NCBI GenBank assembly: GCA_012932865.1
Contig: SAXG01000098.1
Location: 1-64,000 of the forward strand
Direction: 5' to 3'
Origin: Amylostereum areolatum
Taxonomy: Eukaryota; Basidiomycota; Agaricomycetes; Russulales; Stereaceae
Length of the DNA: 64,000 nucleotides
The notes beneath the pieces were generated by a model. It worked only from the letters and a program-made list of their open reading frames with translations, was not told where the DNA came from and ran no database searches. How positions within the stretch are numbered: the stretch's first letter is position 1; each line of letters starts with the position of its first letter. Below, piece after piece: positions 44,139 to 53,815 of this stretch. Position numbers and translations under genes: made by a program.

Positions 44139-44467
44139 ATACTTGATGCGACCGTCGCTCAATGTACATATATTTACTTGACCTCCTTTCTTATAAAAGG
44201 AGGCTCATTGAACGAGCCATTCCTCAGCTCGTTCTCTTTGTAAATACAGGACTGTTCTAACTAAAGAACCTCCTCTTAAGTATACTAAAGAGAGCCCAAA
44301 GTAACTAAGTCAAAAGCTCGCCTAAGTCTTCCGTGAAGACTTACTGCTTCGCTTATCGACCTCAACCTTCGTATCACCGAGACGTCTGGATCACCTGATC
44401 CCACCTCTCATCTACACAAATACTGTAGCCTGAGCCACTTGTCACGTGATAAGGACCGTCCTTAACA
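43928..44467 (+). repeat. 3' LTR of Gypsy-1
   Basis: 540 bp, same termini as the 5' LTR, 13 differences without gaps, all transitions. Confidence 0.97.
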
Positions 44468-44472
44468 GGTTG
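44468..44472. repeat. Target-site duplication of Gypsy-1 (right), GGTTG
   Basis: Matches 34248-34252 exactly. Confidence 0.95.
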
Positions 44473-45553
44473 AGGGCGAGGGTTTTAAATGAGAGAGGGT
44501 TGAGAGGTTTAGACAGTCAAGCACACAAGATCACACATCCGCGCTTCGAACAAGGTTTACTGCAGTGTTACTCAGTTAGTCTCAGGGTATGTTCGTTCAA
44601 GTGCAGAGCAAAATGCTCTCAGACCGGCTAGCCACCTCCCTCCCCACGTCTTCAGCCTCACACGTGAGACATCCCAAAGAAGAGAGCCTGAAGGACTTTG
44701 CAGCGCGTATCCCCAATGCCAACACCGTCGCAAGTGGGGTGGACCATTGCGATGCACGTAAACCGGTGGTGACGAGCCGACGCAACGCTCTGGTCCAACA
44801 TTCACTGCCGCTTCAGCGCGTGATGGGCCACGGAAATGCGCGCGCGCTCGTCGCCTACACCATCACATAAGTAGTTGAGACCCAATACGGCGGACCCCCA
44901 CCACGCCATCCTCTCCACGCAAAAAACCATGGAGCCCCTCATCGCCTGGCATCGTTCCTCGAATCATCAACGTGATCTGCCTCGGCGCGTGGTCCTTCAC
45001 GCACAGCTTGGTTCTATCAGAATGCGAGCTCAAGTGTACTTAGGACCCTGTACTTACATAGATTTCGTAACTGTGCAATGAAAACTGGCATCTGATCCTC
45101 TACTAGTGGTGTGCCATTCAGAATGCTTCGATATGGTTCAAGCAAAGGAGCAGTGAGAGAATACATGCTATCCAATGCCATCGCATATGGTCCTATGTGT
45201 TTTCCATGGGATTCGAAAATCTCCTGTGCCGTTCAAGAAAAGTGTGCAATTTTTTTGAAGACAGAGGATGGCAACAAAGGATTTTGGCACACCTCTTGGC
45301 ATCCCAAAATCTTCAGCCGCGTCTTATATCCTTCGCGCCAACTCTCACTGGGACTCATGCACTCATGGTTGAGAGCGAGCTACTTTTAAATTATGATTGA
45401 GAGAGAGGAGAGTCCGTCGGCGAGAGACAGAACCTCGGAGAGACAGGAATCGATGCGGCATACTTCCAGATTACGTATAAGGTAAGTAGGAGGATTGCGC
45501 CCGCGTCTGAACGAAAGATTGGCGACATATAGGGTGAACGTGGGAGAGAACAA
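44473..45553. other. Intergenic remnant right of Gypsy-1
   Basis: It continues the DNA that lay upstream of paralogue B before insertion. No convincing gene; the open frames at 44589-44870 and 45111-45389 have no recognisable features. Confidence 0.4.
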
Positions 45554-45562
45554 AACCAGGAT

Positions 45563-46006
45563 CAGGCTCCTCCCCAGCTTGTCGGTGAGAGGTCAGCTGG
45601 GGTGGAGGGGATACGAGGGTGAACTGACTTTACGATATTTTGAAATTTATCTAATCTAACGAATCTTATCTGCCTGTCTGGGACTTTCACTTGAACCTTA
45701 TTTCTGCTGACCTGTCATCGGAACTGAACAAATGAAAATATGATTATGAAATCAAGAGAAATGCGCGCGCAACAAAGGCGAGAGAACACATTTGCCGGCG
45801 CAATGCCACTTATATGATTTGTTTGTTCCAATGTTTTGTGCCAGCCGTCGGTGAGAGGTCAGCAGAAATAAGGTTCAAGTGAAAGTCCCAGACAGGCAGA
45901 TAAGATTTGTTAGATTAGATAAATTTCAAAATATCGTAAAGTTAGTTCACCCTCGTGTCCCCTCCACCCCAGCTGACCTCTCACCGACGAGCTGGGGAGG
46001 AGCCTG
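45563..46006. mobile_element. Long inverted-repeat element with 9-bp duplication (MULE-type MITE?)
   Basis: Left and right arms of about 145-155 bp are inverted copies (CAGGCTCCTCCCCAGCT at left, its complement at right, continuing through the GATATTTTGAAATTTATCTA block). The element is flanked by AACCAGGAT at 45554-45562 and 46007-46015. Nine-base duplications and long terminal repeats are features of Mutator-like elements. The centre of about 150 bp has no coding capacity. Confidence 0.75.
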
Positions 46007-46077
46007 AACCAGGATGCGAAGCGGCGAAGCTTTCGTATAACAACTTATGTAAGTAGAAGTCTGTGGTAGCCGCCCTA

Positions 46078-46197
46078 CACAACAAATAACCCTGTATAAG
46101 ACCTGACGGGAAAAGGGCGGAAATAGTGGTTCTGAAAAAGCTTCCTGGCTATTTCCTCCCTTTTTCTGTCGGGCCTTATACAGGGCTGTTTGTTGTG
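46078..46197. mobile_element. Palindromic 120-bp element
   Basis: Arms of about 49 bp (CACAACAAATAACCCTGTAT to GGAAATAG at left, its near complement at right) with a short loop. CTA flanks both sides, compatible with a 3-bp duplication. Confidence 0.7.
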
Positions 46198-46724
46198 CTA
46201 AGTGCCACCACTATGAGAGCATCCTGAGGTGGACATCACCAAGATTGTCGGTGAATACAACCAATCACCGCTTTCCGCGGTGCTGATGGGTGATGGGTGA
46301 TTGCTTGGTGGGGTTCAACAGGACGGAATAAACACGATTCATGGTGAATATCACTTACAAACAGCCACCAATATTAGGTGCGGTGGTTGTCACCGTGTTA
46401 AAAACTGGTGCATAGACTCAGTGGTGATTTCAACCCGGCATGAGAGAGGTGGCTCATTTTCTCGGTGATCTCAACCGAGTGCAAACAGGGTGGTTGGCTG
46501 ACTGATGAGGTGCCTGTGTTCTCGTGTTCTTAGGGTGTTGGATGGAGGTTCAGACATGAGACGGGTGTATAGATAATATTATACTACATTGTTGTCAGTC
46601 GCATTGGCGACATACAGGGGACGCGAGAGACCACCACTACGATCAACTACAGCCCATCGCTTTCCCTCAGGGATACGCGCAACCAAGCATTGAATGCAGT
46701 CAACCCCAACAAAACCTTCCGTCG

Positions 46725-46729
46725 AGATC
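46725..46729. repeat. Target-site duplication of Gypsy-2, AGATC (left)
   Basis: AGATC at 46725-46729 is repeated at 53811-53815 directly after the other LTR. Confidence 0.95.
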
Positions 46730-47149
46730 TGTCAGAAACGCAGTTTATGAGACCGATGAACCGCCTAAGTCGCGACGATGGGAGGAGCGAGAAGAAAATA
46801 GATTCGAGAGTGCCGGGGTCTAGGGTAGTGCAACGTGCGCTACAGTACCGTATGACGAGATGGACAGTCTGAGGAAAAGGGAAAAGGGATACTGTCCTTA
46901 TATACAAGTGGGAACGATGGTGCGATGTGATGCGATAGTGGTGCGAGCGGGGGGAACAATAAGAAAGGAGTCATGGGGAGGAGGACGGAAGTCCGGAGCA
47001 ATGATGTCATAGATAAGGATGCGGAACGCCATTCGGAAGTCCGGGCAATGATGTCGTTGGAGCATGTGATGCGAAGGAAAGTCATGTGCCGTGACGCGTC
47101 GCGTGTACAAGGTCTGCAAATGAAGAAAGAAATGGAGCGATCCGTGACA
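46730..47149 (-). repeat. 3' LTR of Gypsy-2 (element orientation)
   Basis: 420 bp. It differs from the other copy at two positions, CTAAG/ATCGC near 46770 and CGCCA/GTTCGG near 47032. Confidence 0.97.
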
Positions 47150-50100
47150 TTACCCCCCCTTTAAGACGCGCTTTCGCCTGGAGCGCGATGTCATCTGCAA
47201 GGGTAGATGCGAGAAAGTCGTCAAAGGAGATGCCGAGGGAACGCACGGGGCGGGGCGCATTTGGATGGCGCTTGTGGAAAGCGTCAATCATGTCGGTAAC
47301 CTTTGAGAGCGACGAGCGTGGGAGCCAGGTGTTTTCGGAGTTGGGATAGCCGGCCCACTTGACGAGGTACTGAATACCTTTCTTGTTACGAGTTGGTTTA
47401 GAGTCGACAATGTCTTCAACGTCGTATTCTTCTTCATCGTCAATGAGGTCTGGTGGCGGCTGTTCATAATTTGGCCCGTGAGCGGCTGTCTCCTTGTACG
47501 CGGTGAGCAGCGAGGCATGGAAGACTGGATGGATTCGCCACATCTTCGGCAGCTTCAAGCGGTAGTTGACTGGGCTGATGACGTCAATGATTTCGAAGGG
47601 TCCAAATCGTTTGGCAGCAAGCTTAGCTTTCGGTCTCGTTGTCTTCAGATTTTTGCCTTCTAGCCATACTTTGTCTCCGACGGCAAACTGCGTTGATTCG
47701 CTGACCGTGTCGCCATTGTAGTGCTTCATCAAGTCTGATGCGAGGGCAAGGCTGGCCTTGATCTCCTGTCGGACTTCTTCAAGTTGTTCTTCAACTGCGG
47801 GGACCTTTGAGGACGGGTTTACGGATGGGTACATTTTCGGGAGGAAGCCGTAGAGGACTTCAAAGGGAGCCTTTCCAGTAGCTGCATGGGTGCGAGAGTT
47901 GTGAGAAAACTCGAAGAAGGGCAACCACTTCACCCAGTCGTCTTGACGGTAGTTGCAGAATACTCGCAGAAACTGCTCGAGGTTCTGGTTCTCGCGTTCG
48001 GTTTGGCCGTCTGTCTGTGGGTGATACGCTGTGCTGAGGGCGGACTTGATCCCAAGCTTCTCGTTGAGTGTACGCATCACCTGTCCAGCAAATTGGGGTC
48101 CACGATCCGAGATGATCTTGTCTGCTAAGCCGTAGTGTCGGTATACCTTGTCGAAGAGAATGTCGGCTGTGCCATCACTGGTGATCTTCGTTGTACATGG
48201 GGTGGTAACCACCATCTTGGTGAGGCGATCGACCATGACATTGACGGCGTTATAGCCTTCGCAGTCAGGGAGTTCGACGATGAAGTCGGTGGAGATGACG
48301 CCAAATGGTCGATCGGGTACTTCGTTTGGGATCATGTCGACGTGGGGTCGGCTGCTCTGTGTCTTCGTCGACTGGCAGGTTGCGCATCCTGCTACAAAGT
48401 TGCGGACAAAGACAGACATGCCAGGCCACCAATATTCACGACTCACAAGCTCGTAAGTCTTGAAGCGACCGGGGTGTCCAGCCAGGGGCGATTCATGGTA
48501 CATTTTGACAATGTCGCGTCGCAACTCGTCGTCTGCAGGGACATATACCTTTCCTCTAAACAGGACCAGGCCTTCTTCGTAGTTCCACTCTTGAAGGTTC
48601 TTGACGAGTGTACGTGGTCCGTTTCGTAAGATGGCGTCCAGGGCTTGAACGACCTCGATGTCCTTGGTTTTGCAGTCGCAGATACGTCGTCGGAGTTCGA
48701 CATCACCGAGGGAGGTTACTGCTCCTGGCCTTGTTGCGCGTACTTGGAAGTACTTGGGTCAAGCAAGACGCGCTCCTTGTTGTCGTTTTCAACACCATCC
48801 TTGTGATCGGGTCGTCGAGACATTGGATCCGGGCGGTGGTAAATTCCTGGTTTATGAACAAGCGAGAAGTCAAATTGAGTGAGGAATAGAGCCCAACGTG
48901 CCTGTCGGTGGCTCAGCTTCTGTGCCATCTTGAAGTGCTCCAGGTTCTTGTGATCTGTCCAGATTTCGACGGTGTCGGGGGCGCCTTCGAGGTAGTGGCG
49001 CCAGGCTTCAAGCGCACGGATGATCGCAAGTAGCTCCTTGTCGTAGATGTCGTAGTTCCGCTCCGGTTCCGATAGGGCCTTGGACAGATACGCCACTGGA
49101 TGCCAGTAACCGTCGTCGCCTTTCTGCGAGAGTATACCTCCAGTAGCAAAGTCCGAGGCATCGACTTCAACGAGGTAAGGCTTCTTTGGGTCAGGCATGA
49201 CCAAGACAGGGGAGGAAGTAAACGCAGCTTTCAGTGCGTCAAACGCAGTTTGGCAGTCCGTCGACCAGTCCCATGTGCAGTCCTTCTTTGTCAGGTCAAA
49301 TAGGGGCCGTGCGACCTTGGAGAAGTCCTTGATGAAACGTCGGTAGAAGTTGCCAAAGCCGAGGAAGGATTGCACATCTTTGACCGTTTGTGGTATCGGC
49401 CAGTCCTGAATACCTGCTACCTTGACGGGGTCCATAGCAATCTTGTCGTGCGAGATGATGAGTCCGAGGTATTCGACAGAGTCTTGTTCAAAGACGCATT
49501 TCTCCGGTTTGAGGAAGAGGTCGTTGTCTTGCAGACGCTGCAGAACCTGCCGCACTATGGCACGGTGTTCGTCCATGGTGCGAGTGAACACCAAGATGTC
49601 GTCCATGTAGATGATGACCTTGCCCGAGTCGATGAGATCCTTGAACAGTTCATTCATCATTGCCTGAAATGTCGCAGGGGAGTTCATAAGCCCGAAAAAC
49701 ATCACCGTAGGTTCGAAGAGACCGCGATTCGTCTTGAACGCAGCCTTCCACTCGTCGCCTTCCTTGATGCGGACATTGTTGTAGCCCCAGCGAACATCCA
49801 TCTTGGAGAAGATCTTTGCACCTTTGAGGTGGTCGACAATTTCAGAGATCAGTGGCAAGGGGTATTCGTTCTTGACAGTGCCCTTGTTTAATTCTCGATA
49901 GTCCTGTACGGGACGCAGCTTTCCATCCTTTTTCTTCACAAAGAAGAACGGACTCGCCTGAGGTGACTTCGAAGGGTGGATATAGCCCTTCTTCAGGTGG
50001 TCGTCGAGGAAGGTGTCGAGTTCGATCTGCTCGGAAGGTGAGAGGGGGTAGATCTTGCACGGTTTGGGTTCAAAGCCGTCTTTCATGTCGATAGCATGGT

Positions 50101-50974
50101 CCCATGGCCGTCGGTCAGGAAGTTGCTCGGAGGTTTTCTTGTCGAATACAGGCGCAAAGTTGCGGTACGGCGGGGGGACTAAGTCTTCAAAGGTTTGCGG
50201 GCGTGCATTCTCTTTTGAATGCTCTGCAAGCTCCTGCGCTTTTGTAAAGCCCGCGCGGATGGGTATTGCATCTGGATTGGGACCATCGGTTTTAGGGAGG
50301 ATTCCGGCGCGGCGTAGTCCATTGATCTCCCAGTCTCGGAATACCATGGGCCGCTCGTCGTCGTCTTCAGTGAAGAGTCGTGCGGGTAGAGGGGAGCGAT
50401 GGATCGTGCGGACGTGAACACCTTTGACTCTGCGTGCAGGAATAACATAAGTGGGGACTGGGGTCCAGGACACATATGTCGGCTCTGGGAAGGGATCGTC
50501 CACGACGAGAGGTGTCCTCGGGGTTTTACCTGCTTCAACCTTACGCTGTGATTGGACCGATGATGGTTTCCGTGGCTTGGTTGCGAGGTTCGTCACAGGA
50601 GGTTTGGACAGAGTACACGAGGGAGGGCAGCGGAGCATGTCAACACGGTCTCGTTGCCAGTCTATGGTGGGATTGTGCTCGTCGAGCCAGTCTGTTCCAA
50701 GGATCATGTCATGATCGCCGATGTCGGTGATGAAGAACTCAGCTTCTTCCTCATGGTACGCCCTTGAATCTTGCGAGTATATCCGGATCCGCTGGGTCGT
50801 TGTGTCGTGTACCCAGCCCATGACGTTCTCGGTGCCATCCACATTACGCACGGGGAACGGGTTTTCTAGTTTTCTTGTGGTGAGCTTCTTGCGTTCAACG
50901 AAGCTTCGGTTCAGGATAATTCCTTCTGCGCCGCTATCAAGCAGCGCGTCTGCGTCGATTTCTCTTTTGGTAAC
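47082..50974 (-). pseudogene. Gypsy-2 Pol with chromodomain, frame-broken
   Basis: Read on minus. Protease has ADALLDSGAEGIILN just after a TGA at 50975-50977 (CGA if a CpG deamination is undone). Reverse transcriptase has FSKMDVRWGYNNVRIKEG and VIIYMDDILVF. RNase H has EVDASDFATGGILSQ and WTDHKNLEHF. Near 48756 one C is missing in a C run, moving the rest to another frame (RATRPGAVTSLGDVELRR). Integrase then has MYHESPLAGHPGRF, CATCQSTK, KIISDRGPQFAGQ and AYHPQTDGQTEREN, followed by a chromodomain (YLVKWAGYPNSENTWLP). The frame runs through the polypurine tract and ends inside the LTR at 47082. Confidence 0.9.
47150..47163 (-). other. Polypurine tract of Gypsy-2
   Basis: On minus, AAAGGGGGGGTAA stands directly before the LTR TGTCA and is itself coding (K-G-G-V) for the pol C-terminus. 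Confidence 0.75.
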
Positions 50975-51159
50975 TCATCCGATCAGCTTGACTTTGAGCG
51001 TGATCGATGGTGTTTGCCTGTTCTTGGTGACAGTAGACAGATACAAACACGGGGGATACGATTGCTCACAGGTATGCATGGATGATAGTACAGCGAAACG
51101 ATTCGACGATGATACCAAAAGTCCTTTGCCTCCACCAGACGACGCGACTGGGGGGCGTT

Positions 51160-52774
51160 TCAAAAATCCTGCGATTCCAGGATGTCCTTCAACAGCGCTA
51201 CTGCCTGCTCCTTGCCTTCCGCGTCCAGATCCTTCAGCTGGCGAGTGATCGCCGCGATGGTTTTGGATGGGTCGGGAGCTGCTTTCGCAGTGGACGGAGC
51301 CGTGTTCGTCGGCAGGGGAGGGGCCTTGGATCCAGTCTCTACTGCGCCCACCCGTCGCGCGCTCGAGTCGCGGTTGGGGCAGTCGCGAGAGACGTGACCG
51401 GCTTGTCGACACATGAAGCACTTGCCTTCGCGCATCATCTTTGCGCGCTCGTCGTCCGTCAGCTTTGCAGGGCGGGTCGAGGTGTTGGTGAAGGCGCCGA
51501 CTCGGCGCGACGAGGAGTCGTTGGTCGAACCGTTCGAGGTGAGCGCGACAGCCCCCTTGGACTGACTGCTCTTCCTCTCCGGGTTCTCTTCGAGCCACTG
51601 GTGGTTGATACGGCGGGCGCGCTCCTTCCACTCCGCGAGCTTGGTGGGGAACGGGTACGACCGGGCCACCTGCGCCGAGGTCACGCTGAAGTCCCTTCTT
51701 GAAAAAGTGGATTAGCGCCTCGTCGTCGTACGCTGACATGGTTGCCAGCATCTCAAACTCGGTGATAAAGTCAGTGACGTCCTGGGTGGTCATTGCGAGC
51801 TCGTTGATCTTACGCTGAGCCTCTATCTTCGGATCGACGGGCACGAAGTCTTTGCCAAACCTCTCAAAGAGCTCTTTGTAGGAGTTATAGTGGAGTGTTG
51901 GGGGCGTGGGGTCGAGGGTTTCGGCGTCTTCCTTCTCGTCTTCGTCGGCGAAGAGTTCCATGCGGCGATGCGTGGCCCAGGCTTTCGCCGTGTCGTCCTC
52001 CATCAGGCTGAGGAGGAGCATCATCTTGGCGTCATCTGTGGCATAAACATCCTTGTTAACACGCAGGAACATGCGGAGCTCGAGGGAGAACCGGAGGGTG
52101 TCGCGTCTATCGCCTTTGAATGGCTTTGGCTTGGGGCCGATCTCCCGCTTGGAGACGGCGGGTTTGGATTCGGCGTCGGACATCTTGTTGAAGGGGAGGG
52201 GGACGGTGAGGGATTGGGCGAGTTCTTGATCAAGGCGGCGTAGGGTTTCTCGTTGGTGTTCTTCTGCTTCTTCAACTTCGTCCTCAACTTGTTTTGCGAC
52301 AAGGAAGTCGGCGGGGGTGAGGAATTGCTGGTTATGATGCCATGACCAGTGATCTTGGATGGGACTGAACGAAGTGGGCTGCCACTCAACTACTGATTGT
52401 CCTGGGGTTCCGTTCTTGTTCCGTCTATAGGCGTACCACTTCCCAGTTGTGTCGTTGTGGTTGATCCCTTCTGGGACTTCGATTACAGTACGTCGACGGG
52501 GTGGGGGCGAGTTGGTCGGAGGGGGGTTCAGGAAGCGCTGTAGAACGTCCACAGCGGTGGCAAAATCCGATTCTTCGACGTAGGGTTGTTCGTCGCGGTT
52601 GTCGAAGTACCAGTCTCGACGTTGCCGGTTTGGTTCGTCGTGCAGCCAACGTACGGATTCCTTAGTCTGCTGCGAGGTGAGGATATAGTATTCTTTGGGA
52701 CAGTAGTCTCGAAAGACGCCTGGGGGAAGGTTCGGAGTGGGGGGACGAGGGGTTGTGGAGGACGTGATGATGGT
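51160..52774 (-). pseudogene. Gypsy-2 Gag, one frame break
   Basis: The frame opens after TAG 52777 and runs without ATG until MSDAESKPAVSKREIG at 52183. Gag-fold text follows: PKPFKGDRRDTLRFSLELRM, LLSLMEDDTAKAWATHRRM, ITEFEMLATMSAYDDEALIH. At about 51680 the reading passes to the next frame (VARSYPFPTKLAEWKERARR), then a zinc knuckle CFMCRQAGHVSRDC and the end ALLKDILESQDF. The frame change is probably an indel. The stop is in GAT TTT TGA, the same five-T context as in Gypsy-1, with pol in the -1 frame. The first ATG of any frame downstream of the inferred start is a three-codon frame at 52343. Confidence 0.85.
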
Positions 52775-53392
52775 CTAGAAGAAGTCCGCCGCGATGGGGC
52801 GACGGCCGAGGAGTTTCTTGGTGAGGTAGCCGGCTTTTACTGCCTGGCGGATCTTATGTTCGTGGTGGCGGCGACGAAGGGTCTTACCCTTGATGGTGGG
52901 ACGGAGGACTGGTGGCGGGGTGGATTCGGGGGTCCGGCGGTTAAACTGGGAGACGGAGGTGAAACTGGTTTGGAGGATCGGGTTGGGGGCGTCCTGGATG
53001 AGGTATGTGTGGTAGGTGGGGGCGTGGAGGGTGAATTCAAGGTGTTCGAGATCTACGTTGATGCACGTAGTGATCCGGACGTATAGGGCGAGGACGACAG
53101 TACCGTGATCCTTGTGCCACCTCCACTCGAAGATGCGGAAGTTGAGGCCGTGCGCGGTCCAGGGATCTTTCTTGCAGAGGTTCTGTACGGGGACGAGGCA
53201 GTTGACGGTGACAGCGTCGGACCAAGGGTAGGGGAGTGGTGCGTCGTCTCGGGGGGTGATCGGCTTTCCGTTGAACGGGAGGAAGACCGGTGCGTTCGGA
53301 GGTCCGTGGTGGGAGTTTGTAACGTCGTAGAGACGGCAGAGGTAGATGGAGAGAGGGGTGCGAGGTAGGCGTAGGGGTAGACTGTCTAGGTG
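52775..53392 (-). CDS. Gypsy-2 pre-gag open frame without AUG
   Basis: On minus, 205 codons are open between a TGA in the LTR edge and TAG 52777, in the same frame as gag. They contain no ATG, GTG or TTG codon. The text looks like protein, not random: LSIYLCRLYDVTNSHHGPP, FLPFNGKPITPRDDAPLPYP, WTAHGLNFRIFEWRWHKDHG, and a basic end KTLRRRHHEHKIRQAVKAG. No family is recognised. It could be the N-terminus of Gag made by non-AUG initiation and read-through or mutation of TAG, or a separate protein. Confidence 0.5.
   Translation of the reverse strand, partial: HLDSLPLRLPRTPLSIYLCRLYDVTNSHHGPPNAPVFLPFNGKPITPRDDAPLPYPWSDAVTVNCLVPVQNLCKKDPWTAHGLNFRIFEWRWHKDHGTVVLALYVRITTCINVDLEHLEFTLHAPTYHTYLIQDAPNPILQTSFTSVSQFNRRTPESTPPPVLRPTIKGKTLRRRHHEHKIRQAVKAGYLTKKLLGRRPIAADFF
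53379..53386 (-). other. Putative self-priming site of Gypsy-2
   Basis: On minus, GACAGTCT lies four bases after the LTR and is complementary to AGACTGTC at 53531-53524, the inferred mRNA 5' end. The match is 8 bases, shorter than in Gypsy-1. Confidence 0.45.
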
Positions 53393-53810
53393 TCAGAAAC
53401 GCAGTTTATGAGACCGATGAACCGCCTAAATCGCGACGATGGGAGGAGCGAGAAGAAAATAGATTCGAGAGTGCCGGGGTCTAGGGTAGTGCAACGTGCG
53501 CTACAGTACCGTATGACGAGATGGACAGTCTGAGGAAAAGGGAAAAGGGATACTGTCCTTATATACAAGTGGGAACGATGGTGCGATGTGATGCGATAGT
53601 GGTGCGAGCGGGGGGAACAATAAGAAAGGAGTCATGGGGAGGAGGACGGAAGTCCGGAGCAATGATGTCATAGATAAGGATGCGGAACGCCGTTCGGAAG
53701 TCCGGGCAATGATGTCGTTGGAGCATGTGATGCGAAGGAAAGTCATGTGCCGTGACGCGTCGCGTGTACAAGGTCTGCAAATGAAGAAAGAAATGGAGCG
53801 ATCCGTGACA
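53391..53810 (-). repeat. 5' LTR of Gypsy-2 (element orientation)
   Basis: 420 bp, same ends TGTCA/TGACA as the copy at 46730-47149. Confidence 0.97.
53524..53565 (-). promoter_or_regulatory. LTR promoter of Gypsy-2: TATA box and inferred start
   Basis: TATATAAG (minus, 53565-53558), then TTCCTCAG with the inferred start at 53531, about 34 bp downstream. Same arrangement as Gypsy-1. Confidence 0.55.
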
Positions 53811-53815
53811 AGATC
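53811..53815. repeat. Target-site duplication of Gypsy-2, AGATC (right)
   Basis: Matches 46725-46729. Confidence 0.95.

Larger units (their letters stand above)
34253..44467 (+). mobile_element. Gypsy-1: complete Ty3/gypsy chromovirus, 10.2 kb
   Basis: Two 540-bp LTRs beginning TGTTA and ending TAACA, a perfect 5-bp target duplication, gag, then pol in the order protease, reverse transcriptase, RNase H, integrase, chromodomain. It carries a further 3.1 kb between pol and the 3' LTR. Only a few lesions are visible: TGA stops at 39602 in pol and at 41423 in the accessory frame. LTRs differ at 13 of 540 positions. It belongs to the chromodomain-bearing Tf1/sushi-like lineage by domain content and by the self-priming signal. 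Confidence 0.97.
46730..53810 (-). mobile_element. Gypsy-2: young Ty3/gypsy chromovirus, 7.1 kb, nested
   Basis: Two 420-bp LTRs (TGTCA...TGACA), 2 differences, perfect 5-bp duplication. Gag and Pol read on the minus strand. Domain order is as in Gypsy-1 but there is no accessory block after pol; instead a 205-codon open frame precedes gag. Gag and pol each carry a frame break, and pol a TGA. Confidence 0.97.

Noticed and set aside
44589..44870. A 93-codon plus-strand frame right of Gypsy-1
   Set aside because: No recognisable domain, no splice context and composition close to background.
51160..51166. Canonical slippery heptamer at the Gypsy-2 gag end
   Set aside because: The sequence is G GAT TTT, which does not fit X XXY YYZ; only the T run and the -1 phase are shared with Gypsy-1.
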